A DNA stretch of 64,000 nt from JAVVHH01 sp964613945 (GTDB lineage: Bacteria > Pseudomonadota > Alphaproteobacteria > Acetobacterales > Acetobacteraceae): the NCBI GenBank assembly GCA_964613945.1, contig CAZTJC010000004.1:62001-126000 (forward strand), read 5' to 3'. The first letter of the stretch is position 1. Every line of letters begins with the position of its first letter. Position numbers and translations under genes: made by a program. Positions 53,790 through 61,959 of the stretch are shown one piece after another. The notes beneath the pieces are model-generated. The model saw only the letters and a list, made by a program, of their open reading frames with translations, was not told where the DNA came from and did no database searches.

Positions 53790-54380
53790 TCACCGCCTTC
53801 GGAAGAGCGTCACCACCCGAAACCGATGGTTCGTCGACTTCACCATCCCAATCACCCCGTCGAGGTCGAACGCCTCCTTGCGATACATCGGCAGCACCTG
53901 GTCCAGCCACGCCACATGCGCCCCCGCCGGCAAGCGCTGCAGCGCTCGCATCACCACGTTCCGCTTGATCATCGTGGTCCGGTACCGCTCGGCATCCTCG
54001 ATGCTGTACGGCGGGTCCGCCAGCACCAGGTCGTAGCTCTCCAGCGGCACGCCCGTGAGCGTCTGCGCGTCATCGACGTAGGTGGGCGCCAAGGCCGGGT
54101 TGATGTCCACCGTATCGCCCGGCAGCACCGCCAGTTCGACCCGGCCGCTGAACAGGTGCAGCACCCGCTTTTTGTCAGGAAACAACGCCTTGATCCGCCG
54201 CAGGTACCCAGCCGGATACCCGCCGTAGTATGAACTCCGGACGGTGTAGTTGTTTCCCATGATCCACGTGCCGACCAGGCGACCGTCCTCGCTGACGAAC
54301 AGCGAGCGCGGATATTTCGTCGTCTTGACGTAGTGATCGACCCGCTCTTCCAGCGAGAGCGGGCCGGGTACCTCCACCAC
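53790..54380 (-). CDS. SAM-dependent methyltransferase-like protein with DPPY motif
   Basis: 196 residues. The sequence LHLFSGRVE resembles methyltransferase motif I and VLADPPYSIEDAERY carries the DPPY motif IV of N6-adenine or N4-cytosine methyltransferases; between them VDINPALAPTYVDDAQTL gives the SAM-binding acidic residue. There is no target-recognition domain or restriction partner. GTG at 54380 follows the Tim44-like stop directly, without spacer. Could modify DNA or RNA, or be an inactive relative; not settled. Confidence 0.7.
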   Translation of the reverse strand: MVEVPGPLSLEERVDHYVKTTKYPRSLFVSEDGRLVGTWIMGNNYTVRSSYYGGYPAGYLRRIKALFPDKKRVLHLFSGRVELAVLPGDTVDINPALAPTYVDDAQTLTGVPLESYDLVLADPPYSIEDAERYRTTMIKRNVVMRALQRLPAGAHVAWLDQVLPMYRKEAFDLDGVIGMVKSTNHRFRVVTLFRRR

Positions 54381-55061
54381 CTAGCCGGAACGGGCTTCCG
54401 TCATCCGCCAAGCCGGGTCGGACTGCGCCAGGTCGCGCTCGAAGGTCCAGATATCGGTGATCTCTGTCACCGCATCGGTCCCGTGCACCGGCCTGCCGTC
54501 CTTGTCGAGCGTCTCCGACACCTGGTCGGACACAAACTTCACCGTGATCGTCCCGATCGTGCCGGCGACTGCCGCAGCCTCGATGCTGGCCTGCTCGATG
54601 GAGCGGATCTCGCTCTTCATCGTCTCGCCAGCCGTCTCGCGCGCCGCGATCGCCGCCTCGAAACTGCGATAAGTCTCGTCGCCCAGCAACGGCCGCAGCG
54701 CCACCCGATCGCCCTGGGCATACCCGGTCACGATCATGCGGAATGCGGCATCTGCGCCGGCCATGAAACGGGCCGGGTCGAAGTTGCGATCGACCTGACG
54801 CATCTGCTGCAGCGCCATGCCTGCCGGTGTGCCCGCCTCCGGCAACGGCCGCAGCGGCGTGGCCGGCTCGGCCTTCGCATCGATGGTCGGCGGCACCGGC
54901 CGACCCATGCCCGGCACTGCGACGGGACCGCGTGACGTCGGTTGTTCCTGCCGCTCGAAGCCATCCCGCTTGCCGAGGATGCCCCTCAACCGCAGCACCA
55001 GAAATGCGGCGATCATGCCAAAGAGTACAAGATCGATCGGGAAGCTACCGGTTCCGCCCAT
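54381..55061 (-). CDS. Tim44/TimA-like inner-membrane protein
   Basis: 226 residues from ATG 55061. One N-terminal membrane anchor (PIDLVLFGMIAAFLVLRLRGILGK), a disordered proline-rich linker, and a C-terminal Tim44-like domain: FDPARFMAGADAAFRMIVTGYAQGD, LLGDETYRSFEAAI, TDIWTFERDLAQSDPAWRM. Bacterial relatives of mitochondrial Tim44 with unknown partners. It is divergent from the phosphatase gene by 121 bases, near secB. Confidence 0.92.
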   Translation of the reverse strand: MGGTGSFPIDLVLFGMIAAFLVLRLRGILGKRDGFERQEQPTSRGPVAVPGMGRPVPPTIDAKAEPATPLRPLPEAGTPAGMALQQMRQVDRNFDPARFMAGADAAFRMIVTGYAQGDRVALRPLLGDETYRSFEAAIAARETAGETMKSEIRSIEQASIEAAAVAGTIGTITVKFVSDQVSETLDKDGRPVHGTDAVTEITDIWTFERDLAQSDPAWRMTEARSG

Positions 55062-55182
55062 GAGACTCGTTCCTACTGATGCCACACAGGTAAGCGGCGC
55101 ACCGTGGCGAAACAACGACGGCCAGCCCCGAATGTTGCCGCCCCACGTTGCCCGATCCGCATACTCGCATTAGCTGCTGCCC

Positions 55183-55737
55183 ATGATCCTGCTGCGACAC
55201 GGCCAAAGCGAGTTCAATCTCCACTTCAGCCGCACCCGGATCGATCCCGGCATCGAGGACCCGAAACTCACGCCGCTCGGTCACGAGCAGGCCGAAGCCG
55301 CCGCCGCCGCCCTGGCCGGCGCCGGGCTGCGCCGCATCGTGGTCTCGCCCTACACCCGCGCCCTGCAGACCGCCGCTCCCGTCGCCCGCGCCCTGGGCCT
55401 TCCCGTCACCGTCACCGCCACGGTGCGCGAGCGCTACGCCTTCGTCTGCGACGTCGGCTCCCCGCGCACTCACCTCCGCTCCGCCTGGCCCACACATGAT
55501 TTCGACGCCATCGACGAACGCTGGTGGCCCACGGAGGAAGAGACCACCGCCGGCATCCTCGCCCGCGCCGCCGCCTTCCGCGACCACTGGTCCACCCACC
55601 CCGATAGCGCCCATACCCTGGTCGTCAGCCATTGGGGCTTCATCCTCGCCCTCACCAACCGCAGCGTCGGCAACGGCGACCACCTCCCCTTCGACCCGGC
55701 CGCCCTGGCCCCCGCCGAGATCGTCTGGAAACACTGA
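55183..55737 (+). CDS. Histidine phosphatase family protein
   Basis: 184 residues. ILLRHGQSEFNLHFSRTR contains the catalytic RHG; LTPLGHEQAEAAA, VVSPYTRALQTAAP, RERYAFVCDVGSP and LVVSHWGFILALTN (second His) complete the active site. Phosphoglycerate mutase-like phosphatase of unknown substrate. 146 bases without recognisable features separate it from secB. Confidence 0.9.
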   Translation: MILLRHGQSEFNLHFSRTRIDPGIEDPKLTPLGHEQAEAAAAALAGAGLRRIVVSPYTRALQTAAPVARALGLPVTVTATVRERYAFVCDVGSPRTHLRSAWPTHDFDAIDERWWPTEEETTAGILARAAAFRDHWSTHPDSAHTLVVSHWGFILALTNRSVGNGDHLPFDPAALAPAEIVWKH

Positions 55738-55883
55738 CCGGCAGTGACCCTCCCCGCGGATGAAGCCGCCCCGCCGGCCCGCTCCTAAATCATCCTCGAT
55801 CCTGGCGCGCGATCACCGCCCATGCTACCCGCCGCCCCGCCCACCATTTTCGCGCTCGCGACCACCTAGCCTCGAGGAAGACC

Positions 55884-56402
55884 ATGTCCGACGTCCAGCA
55901 AGACCAGGGTCAAGCCCAGCCCCAGACCCCGCCGCTGATGGTCAACGCCCAATACATCAAGGACCTCTCCTTCGAAGTCCCCAACGCCCCCGAGGTGTTC
56001 TCCACCCTCAAGTCCCAGCCGGCCGTCAACATCAACCTCGACGTCCAGGCCCGCCGCCTGCAGGACGGCCAGGACGTCTTCGAGGTCACACTCCAGATCA
56101 AGGCCGAAGCCATGGAGGCCCCCGCCGCTCCCAACGGCAATGCAAATGGCAGCGCCGCCAGCGGCAAGCCGGTCTTCATCGCCGAACTCGCCTTCTGCGG
56201 CGTCTTCACCCTCAACGGCATCCCCGCCGAGTCGATCGAGCCCATCCTGCTCGTCGAATGTCCCCGCCTGCTGTTCCCTTACGCCCGCAACATCCTCGCC
56301 GACGTCACCCGCGACGGCGGCTTCCCGCCCGTCCTGCTCCAGCCCATCGACTTCGTCGCCCTCTGGCAGAGCCGCCGCGCTCAACAGACCGCCGACGCCT
56401 AA
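55884..56402 (+). CDS. secB: Protein-export chaperone SecB
   Basis: 172 residues. Keeps precursors unfolded and delivers them to SecA. Shows INAQYIKDLSFE-type VNAQYIKDLSFEVPNAPEVF, VTLQIKAEA, the core LAFCGVFTLNGIPAE and CPRLLFPYARNILADVTRDGGFPPVLLQPIDF. An Ala/Asn/Gly-rich insertion of about 13 residues (APNGNANGSAASG) sits in a loop between strands, longer than usual. Followed by cysK after 25 bases. Confidence 0.96.
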   Translation: MSDVQQDQGQAQPQTPPLMVNAQYIKDLSFEVPNAPEVFSTLKSQPAVNINLDVQARRLQDGQDVFEVTLQIKAEAMEAPAAPNGNANGSAASGKPVFIAELAFCGVFTLNGIPAESIEPILLVECPRLLFPYARNILADVTRDGGFPPVLLQPIDFVALWQSRRAQQTADA

Positions 56403-56427
56403 CCGTTCACAGACCGGGAGAGCCCAC

Positions 56428-57342
56428 ATGAAAGCCAACAGCGTCCTCGAGACCATCGGCCGGACCCCTCATATCCGGCTCTCCCGCCTGTTTCCTGACG
56501 CGGAGGTCTGGGTGAAGTCCGAACGCGCCAACCCCGCCGGCTCCATCAAGGACCGTGTCGCCCTTGCCATGGTCGAAGCCGCCGAGAAATCCGGCGAACT
56601 CCAGCCCGGCGGCACCATCATCGAGCCCACCTCCGGCAACACCGGCGTCGGCCTCGCCATGACCGCCGCGGTCAAGGGTTACAAGCTGATTGTCGTCATG
56701 CCGGAAAGCATGTCGGTCGAGCGCCGCCGCCTCATGCAGGCCTACGGCGCCACCTTCGAGCTCACCCCCAAGGAGGGCGGCATGAAGGCCGCCATCGCCA
56801 AGGCCGAGGAACTCCGCGCCGCCACCCCCGGCAGCTGGATCCCGCAGCAATTCGAGAACCCGGCCAACATCGACATCCACATGCGCACCACCGTCCCCGA
56901 GATCCTCGAGGACTTCCCCGACGGCATCGACGTCATCATCACCGGCGTCGGCACCGGCGGGCACATCACCGCCTGCGCCGAGGGCCTCAAGCCGCACATG
57001 CCAAACCTCAAGGTGTTCGCCGTCGAGCCAACCCTGTCCCCCGTCATCTCCGGCGGCAGCCCGGCGCCCCACCCCATCCAGGGCATCGGCGCCGGCTTCA
57101 TCCCCGGCAACCTGCACACCGCCGGCCTGGACGGCGTGATCCAGGTTGACGCCGAGGAAGCCCGCGAAATGGCCCGCCAATCCGCCAGGGAGGAAGGCGT
57201 CCTCGTCGGTATCTCCTCTGGCGCCACACTGGCCGCTATCAAGAAGAAATTGCCTGAGCTAAAGCCCGGCGCAGTCATCCTCGGCTTCAACTACGACACT
57301 GGCGAGCGTTACCTCTCCGTGCCCGATTTCCTTCCGCAGTAG
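56428..57342 (+). CDS. cysK: Cysteine synthase A
   Basis: 304 residues. Makes cysteine from O-acetylserine and sulfide with PLP. Visible: LETIGRTPHIRLSRLF, SERANPAGSIKDRVA (PLP lysine), EPTSGNTGVGLA, VITGVGTGGHI and GISSGATLAA. Shine-Dalgarno GGGAGAG upstream of ATG 56428. Followed by a short gene after 12 bases. Confidence 0.97.
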   Translation: MKANSVLETIGRTPHIRLSRLFPDAEVWVKSERANPAGSIKDRVALAMVEAAEKSGELQPGGTIIEPTSGNTGVGLAMTAAVKGYKLIVVMPESMSVERRRLMQAYGATFELTPKEGGMKAAIAKAEELRAATPGSWIPQQFENPANIDIHMRTTVPEILEDFPDGIDVIITGVGTGGHITACAEGLKPHMPNLKVFAVEPTLSPVISGGSPAPHPIQGIGAGFIPGNLHTAGLDGVIQVDAEEAREMARQSAREEGVLVGISSGATLAAIKKKLPELKPGAVILGFNYDTGERYLSVPDFLPQ

Positions 57343-57354
57343 AAAGACCAACCC

Positions 57355-57657
57355 ATGAGCGACCTCAACCTTCCCGCCGCCGCCCGCCGCCTCGGCGTCT
57401 CCGTCCGCATCCTCCGCAAAGCCATCCGCGTCGGCAACATCGAAGCCCCGGCCAACATCAACGCCCTGACCCCGCTGTCGCATGACTGGCTCGCCAAAAC
57501 GCAGGCGACCATCGCCGCCTCCCCCAAGGCGCTGAACGTCACCCCGCAGAAGGTCGCCCCCTTCGCCCGCTTCGAGGGCACCTCCGCCTACCAGCCCTAC
57601 CCGCGCAAGGTTCGCGCCTACGTCGCCTTCAAGCGCGCCAACCGCGCTGGCGGCTGA
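57355..57657 (+). CDS. Hypothetical protein, HTH-like N-terminus
   Basis: 100 residues, not recognised. The N-terminus LPAAARRLGVSVRILRKAIRVGNI looks like a helix-turn-helix of MerR or excisionase type; the C-terminal half is basic (YPRKVRAYVAFKRANRAGG). It lies 12 bases after cysK, probably co-transcribed, so it may regulate or report on sulfur metabolism; that is only positional inference. Codon use is like the neighbours. Confidence 0.7.
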   Translation: MSDLNLPAAARRLGVSVRILRKAIRVGNIEAPANINALTPLSHDWLAKTQATIAASPKALNVTPQKVAPFARFEGTSAYQPYPRKVRAYVAFKRANRAGG

Positions 57658-57664
57658 CGCCGTC

Positions 57665-57698
57665 TTCAACCCTCTCCCGCTAGCGGGAGAGGGTTGAA
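57665..57698. terminator. Perfect 16-bp hairpin (REP-like copy 2), bidirectional
   Basis: Arms 57665-57680 and 57683-57698 are exact complements with a two-base loop. It sits between the convergent stops of the cysK-linked gene (57657) and the molybdoenzyme (57712), a natural bidirectional terminator position. The core CTCTCCCGC/GCGGGAGAG is identical to that at 46834-46853. Confidence 0.75.
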
Positions 57699-57711
57699 CT
57701 CCAAGCCCGAG

Positions 57712-58461
57712 CTAGGACCCAGAGAACCAGTTGTAGCCCTGGTCCTCCCAATACCCGCCCTTCTTCTCCAGCCGGTCCGCCACCTCGATCGACGCGATGC
57801 TCTTCGCGCTCTTGAACCCGAGCTTCACCGGAATGCGCAGCCGCACCGGCGCGCCCCACTCCGGCGTCAACGGCTTGCCCAGGAAATCCAGCGCCAGGAT
57901 CGTCTGCGCCTGCAACGCGCTGGCCATGTCGATGCTGGTCGAATACCCGTCGAAGCACTTGAACGTCACGAACGGCGCCTTGGTATCCGCCCCCACGCGC
58001 GCGAGGAACGTCGATAACGGCACCCCGCTCCACTGCCCGATCTGACTCCACCCCTCGATGCAGACGTGCCGCGTGATCTGCCCTTCCTGCGGCAACGTCC
58101 GCAGTTTCTCGACCGACCACGGCGTCTTGTCCGCGACCCGGCCGCCCACCTCCAACTGCCATCCCGTCGGCACCGGCTGCACCTGCCAGTCCTCGTAGAA
58201 CGCGTTGAAGCGATACGGCTTGGTGATGTCCGCTTCCGTGAACTGCGTCGCCATCCGCTTCGGATTGAACAACCACGCCTGCACCCGGTCGTTCAGCGAC
58301 ATGCTCTTCCACAGCGCCGCGTTCACCCCGGTCTCCGTCCCGAGGTCGCACCCGGTCAGCAGCGCCAGCGACCCCAGCGACAACCCGCCCCGGATCAACC
58401 CCCGCCGCTGCAGCGACCTCAGTTCGGACCGCACGCCCGCCGGATCGAAAACCTGCTTCAT
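57712..58461 (-). CDS. Periplasmic molybdopterin-dependent oxidoreductase (MsrP/sulfite oxidase-like)
   Basis: 249 residues. N-terminal export signal with RRGLIRGGLSLGSLALLTGC, twin-Arg and a possible lipobox Cys. The SUOX domain has RFNAFYEDWQ, ITRHVCIEGWSQIGQW (Cys is the Mo ligand) and FKCFDGYSTSIDM. It resembles YedY/MsrP, which repairs oxidised methionine in the periplasm, but its partner here is a b561-type cytochrome rather than an MsrQ-like protein, so the substrate may differ. Start overlaps the cytochrome gene by four bases. Confidence 0.88.
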   Translation of the reverse strand: MKQVFDPAGVRSELRSLQRRGLIRGGLSLGSLALLTGCDLGTETGVNAALWKSMSLNDRVQAWLFNPKRMATQFTEADITKPYRFNAFYEDWQVQPVPTGWQLEVGGRVADKTPWSVEKLRTLPQEGQITRHVCIEGWSQIGQWSGVPLSTFLARVGADTKAPFVTFKCFDGYSTSIDMASALQAQTILALDFLGKPLTPEWGAPVRLRIPVKLGFKSAKSIASIEVADRLEKKGGYWEDQGYNWFSGS

Positions 58462-59096
58462 CGATGCTCCTCCCCGCTCGGCGTACTCACCACCATCGAC
58501 ACCAGCGTCCGCGGGAACAGCGCCACCAGCACCAGGTGCACCACCACGAACCCCACGATTGCCACCATCAGCCCGAGATGGATCAACCGCGCGATCGCGT
58601 AACCGCCGAACAGATCCGTCATGAACCCGAGCTGCACCGGCTTCCAGATGCTCAACCCGGTGATCACCGCCAGCACCGCCGCGACGAGCACGAACCAATA
58701 CAGCAGTCGCTGCACCGAGTTATAAACACCCGTCGTGTGCGGCAGCTTAAACTGCAGCGCCAACCCGGTCTCCCGCACCACGTCCCGCAGGCTCGGCCGT
58801 CCGAACGTCCGTCGGAAATGCCCCGTCACGACCCCATAGATCAGATAGGCGACCCCGTCGGCCACCAGCAGCCACATCGCCGAGATGTGCCACGCGATCC
58901 CGCCGGCCAGCCATCCGCCCAGCGTCATCCAGTTCGGCACCGTGACCGGCAGGCTCGGCGAGGCATTGTAGATCTGCCAGCCGCTGAAGATCATGCAGAA
59001 CATGGCGTAGGCCCCGACCCAGTGCATGATCCGCACCGGCCAAGGATGGGCCGCTCGAACTCTCGGGCGAGGCGCCGCGCGCATCGTTGTGGACAA
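58458..59096 (-). CDS. Cytochrome b561-type membrane protein (redox partner)
   Basis: 212 residues with four membrane segments and histidines in pattern: HPWPVRIMHWVGAYAMFCMIFSG, WHISAMWLLVADGVAYL, RLIHLGLMVAIVGFVVVHLVLV. This is the hydrogenase/formate-dehydrogenase type b561 family that passes electrons from quinol to periplasmic enzymes. The start is TTG at 59096, with AAAGGA six bases upstream; ATG 59084 lacks a ribosome site. Operon with the molybdoenzyme. Confidence 0.9.
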   Translation of the reverse strand: MSTTMRAAPRPRVRAAHPWPVRIMHWVGAYAMFCMIFSGWQIYNASPSLPVTVPNWMTLGGWLAGGIAWHISAMWLLVADGVAYLIYGVVTGHFRRTFGRPSLRDVVRETGLALQFKLPHTTGVYNSVQRLLYWFVLVAAVLAVITGLSIWKPVQLGFMTDLFGGYAIARLIHLGLMVAIVGFVVVHLVLVALFPRTLVSMVVSTPSGEEHR

Positions 59097-59164
59097 GAAT
59101 GGATCCTTTCTCGTGTTAAGGAGTTATGGGATCTCGCCATCTTTCTGAACAGGGTCATAGATAA

Positions 59165-59854
59165 ATGACGTTCCGCAAACTCCTTCTCGCCGCCGGCCTG
59201 CTGGCCACGCCGCTCGTGCTCCCCACAATCGCCAACGCCGCCGCCCCGGCTCCGCACGTTCGCGGCACCGTCACCGCCATCAACGGCAACACCGTCGAGC
59301 TCAAGACCGATGACGGCAAGACCGAGTCCGTCATGCTCAACGACACCACCAAGTTCATCGCCGTGACCAAGTCGAGCCTCGATAAGATCGACAAGAACTC
59401 CTACATCGGCACCGCCACCAAGGACGTCGGCGACAAGCTCATCGCCCTGGAAGTCGTGATCTTCCCCGAGGCCATGCGCGGCGCCGGCGACGGCCACTAT
59501 GATTGGGACCCGTTGCCCGACCACACCCTGGCCGGCGGCAGCACCGTCTCCAGCACCATGACCAACGGCAACGTCTCCGCCGCCGCCCCGGCCGGCGGCA
59601 AGGTCAACAGCACCATGACCAACGGCAACGTTTCCACCGCAGCCGCCGCCGGCGGCGCCAAGCAGCTCACCGTCACCTACAAGGGCGGCGAGAAGCAGAT
59701 CCTGGTTCCGCCGAACGTCCCTGTCGTCATGCTGGCCCCCGGCAAGCGCGATGACATGAAGGCCGGCAGCCACGTCGTAGTCACCACCGGCAAGGACAAC
59801 AACGTCGCCGGTGGCATCGCCGTCGGCCTCGATGGCGTCACGCCCCCGATGTAA
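59165..59854 (+). CDS. Periplasmic protein with 19-residue repeat (DUF5666-like)
   Basis: 229 residues. Signal peptide (MTFRKLLLAAGLLATPLVL, cut near ANAA). The first half, HVRGTVTAINGNTVELKTDDGK with LNDTTKFIAV, is a small beta-barrel of the DUF5666 type. In the middle a 19-residue repeat with STMTNGNVS occurs twice (about 130-148 and 149-167), period 57 bases. The second half repeats the barrel pattern (LTVTYKGGEKQILVPPNVPVV). Function unknown. Divergent from the molybdoenzyme-cytochrome pair. A strong terminator follows. Confidence 0.8.
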   Translation: MTFRKLLLAAGLLATPLVLPTIANAAAPAPHVRGTVTAINGNTVELKTDDGKTESVMLNDTTKFIAVTKSSLDKIDKNSYIGTATKDVGDKLIALEVVIFPEAMRGAGDGHYDWDPLPDHTLAGGSTVSSTMTNGNVSAAAPAGGKVNSTMTNGNVSTAAAAGGAKQLTVTYKGGEKQILVPPNVPVVMLAPGKRDDMKAGSHVVVTTGKDNNVAGGIAVGLDGVTPPM

Positions 59855-59859
59855 TGCCC

Positions 59860-59890
59860 GAGGGCCGGCTCCGGCCGGCCCTCCCCTTTT
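59860..59890 (+). terminator. Intrinsic terminator
   Basis: GAGGGCCGG (59860-59868) pairs with CCGGCCCTC (59875-59883) around a six-base loop, followed by CCC and four T (59884-59890). It ends the single-gene transcript above. Confidence 0.8.
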
Positions 59891-59962
59891 CGTCACTCGA
59901 CGAACGGCGACACGGTAACCCAGAGCGGCTAGCACACCTCCATCACCAACCAGGCTTCCCCC

Positions 59963-60892
59963 ATGACCACCGCCATCATCGGCGCCGGCCTCGCCGGCCT
60001 TTCCTGCGCGACCGCCCTGGCCGCCGCCGATCGCGACGTTGTCCTCTTCGACAAGGGCCGGGCTCCCGGCGGTCGTATGGCCACCCGCCGCATCGAAACC
60101 TCGGCCGGCACCGCCAGCTTCGACCACGGCGCCCAGTATTTCACCGTCCGCGATCCCGCCTTCCGCGCTGAGACTACCCGCTGGCAGGCCGCCGGCCTCG
60201 CCGCCCCTTGGCCCGCCGCCGGGCCCGACGCCTGGGTCGGCACCCCTGGCATGACCGCCCCCGTCCGTGCCCTGGCTAAGCCTTTGACCGTCCATTGCCC
60301 GGTCCAGATCGACGCGATCGGTCGCACCGAGGCCGGCTGGACCATTGGCGGCCTCGCTTTCGACGCCTTGGTCGTCGCCGTCCCCGCCGAACAGGCCGGC
60401 TCCCTCCTCCGCCCCTTCCACCCCGACTTCGCCACCCGTGCCGATCAGACCCCGGCTGCCCCATGCTGGACCGTCATGGCCGCCTTCCCGACCCGCCTCG
60501 ACCTCCCCAACACCCTCCGCCCCGCCGATGACGGCGACCCGGTCGGCTGGGCCGCCCGCAACAACGCCAAACCCGGTCGCACCGGTCCCGAATCCTGGGT
60601 GATCCAAGCCGGCCCCGACTGGTCCCGCGCCAACCTCGAGCGCACCCCCGAAGAGATCACCCCCCTCCTCCTCGCCGCCTTCGCCGCCCGCCTCGACGAT
60701 CCCCTCCCCACTGCCCTGGCTGCGACGGCACATCGCTGGCGCTACGCCCGCTCCGGTGCCGAGGGCAGCGCCGCCTTGTGGGACGGGACCCTCCGCCTCG
60801 GCGTCTGCGGCGACTGGCTGCTCGCCCCCCGCATCGAAGCCGCTTGGCTCTCCGGTGTGCGACTGGCCGACGCCATCCTAACCTCGACCTGA
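59963..60892 (+). CDS. FAD-dependent NAD(P)-binding protein, renalase-like
   Basis: 309 residues. FAD Rossmann start TTAIIGAGLAGLSCATAL, then FDKGRAPGGRMATRRI, HGAQYFTVRDPAF, and C-terminal GVCGDWLLAPRIEAAWLSGVRLAD, the pattern of renalase/amine-oxidase-like flavoproteins. Bacterial members oxidise isomeric dihydronicotinamides; actual role here not shown. Followed by the hydroquinone reductase. Confidence 0.9.
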   Translation: MTTAIIGAGLAGLSCATALAAADRDVVLFDKGRAPGGRMATRRIETSAGTASFDHGAQYFTVRDPAFRAETTRWQAAGLAAPWPAAGPDAWVGTPGMTAPVRALAKPLTVHCPVQIDAIGRTEAGWTIGGLAFDALVVAVPAEQAGSLLRPFHPDFATRADQTPAAPCWTVMAAFPTRLDLPNTLRPADDGDPVGWAARNNAKPGRTGPESWVIQAGPDWSRANLERTPEEITPLLLAAFAARLDDPLPTALAATAHRWRYARSGAEGSAALWDGTLRLGVCGDWLLAPRIEAAWLSGVRLADAILTST

Positions 60893-60926
60893 CTGGTCGC
60901 CCTTCTCACCTCCGAGGACTCCAACC

Positions 60927-61850
60927 ATGGGCATGCTGATCGACGGCCAGTGGAAAGACTTCGACCGTACCGCCGGCGACGGCAATTATCGCCGCAAGCC
61001 CAGCTCCTTTCGCGATCACATCGGCCCGGACGGCCGCTTCCCCGCCGAGCCCGGTCGCTACCACCTCTACGTCTCGCTCGCCTGCCCCTGGGCCAGCCGC
61101 ACGGTCATCGTCCGCGCCCTCAAGCACCTCGAGTCGCTGATCGGCCTGTCCGTCGTCAGCCCCGACATGCTGGAGAACGGCTGGACCCTGGACCCCGCCC
61201 CGGACCCGATCACCGGCGCCCACTATATCCACCAGATCTACGCCGCCGCCGACCCGGCCTTCACCGGCACCGCCACCGTCCCGATCCTCTACGACACCGT
61301 CGCCCGAACGATCGTCAACAACGAATCCAGCGACATCATCCGCAATCTCGATCACGCGTTCGACGCCTACGCCGCCCCCGGGATCGAGCTCTACCCCGCT
61401 GCTCTGGCCACCGAGATCGACGCGCTCAACGACTGCATTTATGAGGCCGTCAACAACGGCGTCTACCGCGCCGGCTTCGCCACCACCCAGCCCGCCTACG
61501 ACGCTGCGGTAGCCCCGCTCTTCGCCACCCTCGACGAACTCGACGCCCGCCTCGCCACCACCCGCTACCTGTTCGGCAACGCCCTGACCGAGACCGACAT
61601 CCGCCTCTTCACCACCGGCATCCGGTTCGACACCGTGTATTTCAGTCACTTCAAATGCAACATCCGCCAATGGCGTGACTATACTCACCTGTCCCGCTGG
61701 CTCGCCGACATCTATGCCTTGCCCGGCATTGCCGACACCGTTGATCTCGATCAGATCAAGCGGCATTATTACTTCAGTCAACGCTGGGTGAACCCCACCG
61801 GCATTGTCCCGGCCGGCCCTTCGATCGCTTTGACGACTAGTGTTGCCTAA
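60927..61850 (+). CDS. Glutathionyl-hydroquinone reductase (Xi-class GST)
   Basis: 307 residues. Reduces glutathionyl-hydroquinones. Signatures: W-K-D at the start, FRDHIGPDGRFPAEPGRYHLYVSLACPWASRT (catalytic Cys in ACPWA), VPILYDT..RTIVNNESSDIIR and LFGNALTETDIRLFTTGIRFDTVYF. Complete. Often present beside quinone-related genes, in agreement with the flavoprotein before it. Confidence 0.94.
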   Translation: MGMLIDGQWKDFDRTAGDGNYRRKPSSFRDHIGPDGRFPAEPGRYHLYVSLACPWASRTVIVRALKHLESLIGLSVVSPDMLENGWTLDPAPDPITGAHYIHQIYAAADPAFTGTATVPILYDTVARTIVNNESSDIIRNLDHAFDAYAAPGIELYPAALATEIDALNDCIYEAVNNGVYRAGFATTQPAYDAAVAPLFATLDELDARLATTRYLFGNALTETDIRLFTTGIRFDTVYFSHFKCNIRQWRDYTHLSRWLADIYALPGIADTVDLDQIKRHYYFSQRWVNPTGIVPAGPSIALTTSVA

Positions 61851-61959
61851 ATCCCCTTTACAAGATGTTAAGGTGTGCCACTTACGATGCAGCTTGCCGG
61901 GGCAAACAACCCGCCCACGCTAAACGGCTCTCCAATATGGGCACAGGCGAGATTTTAAG

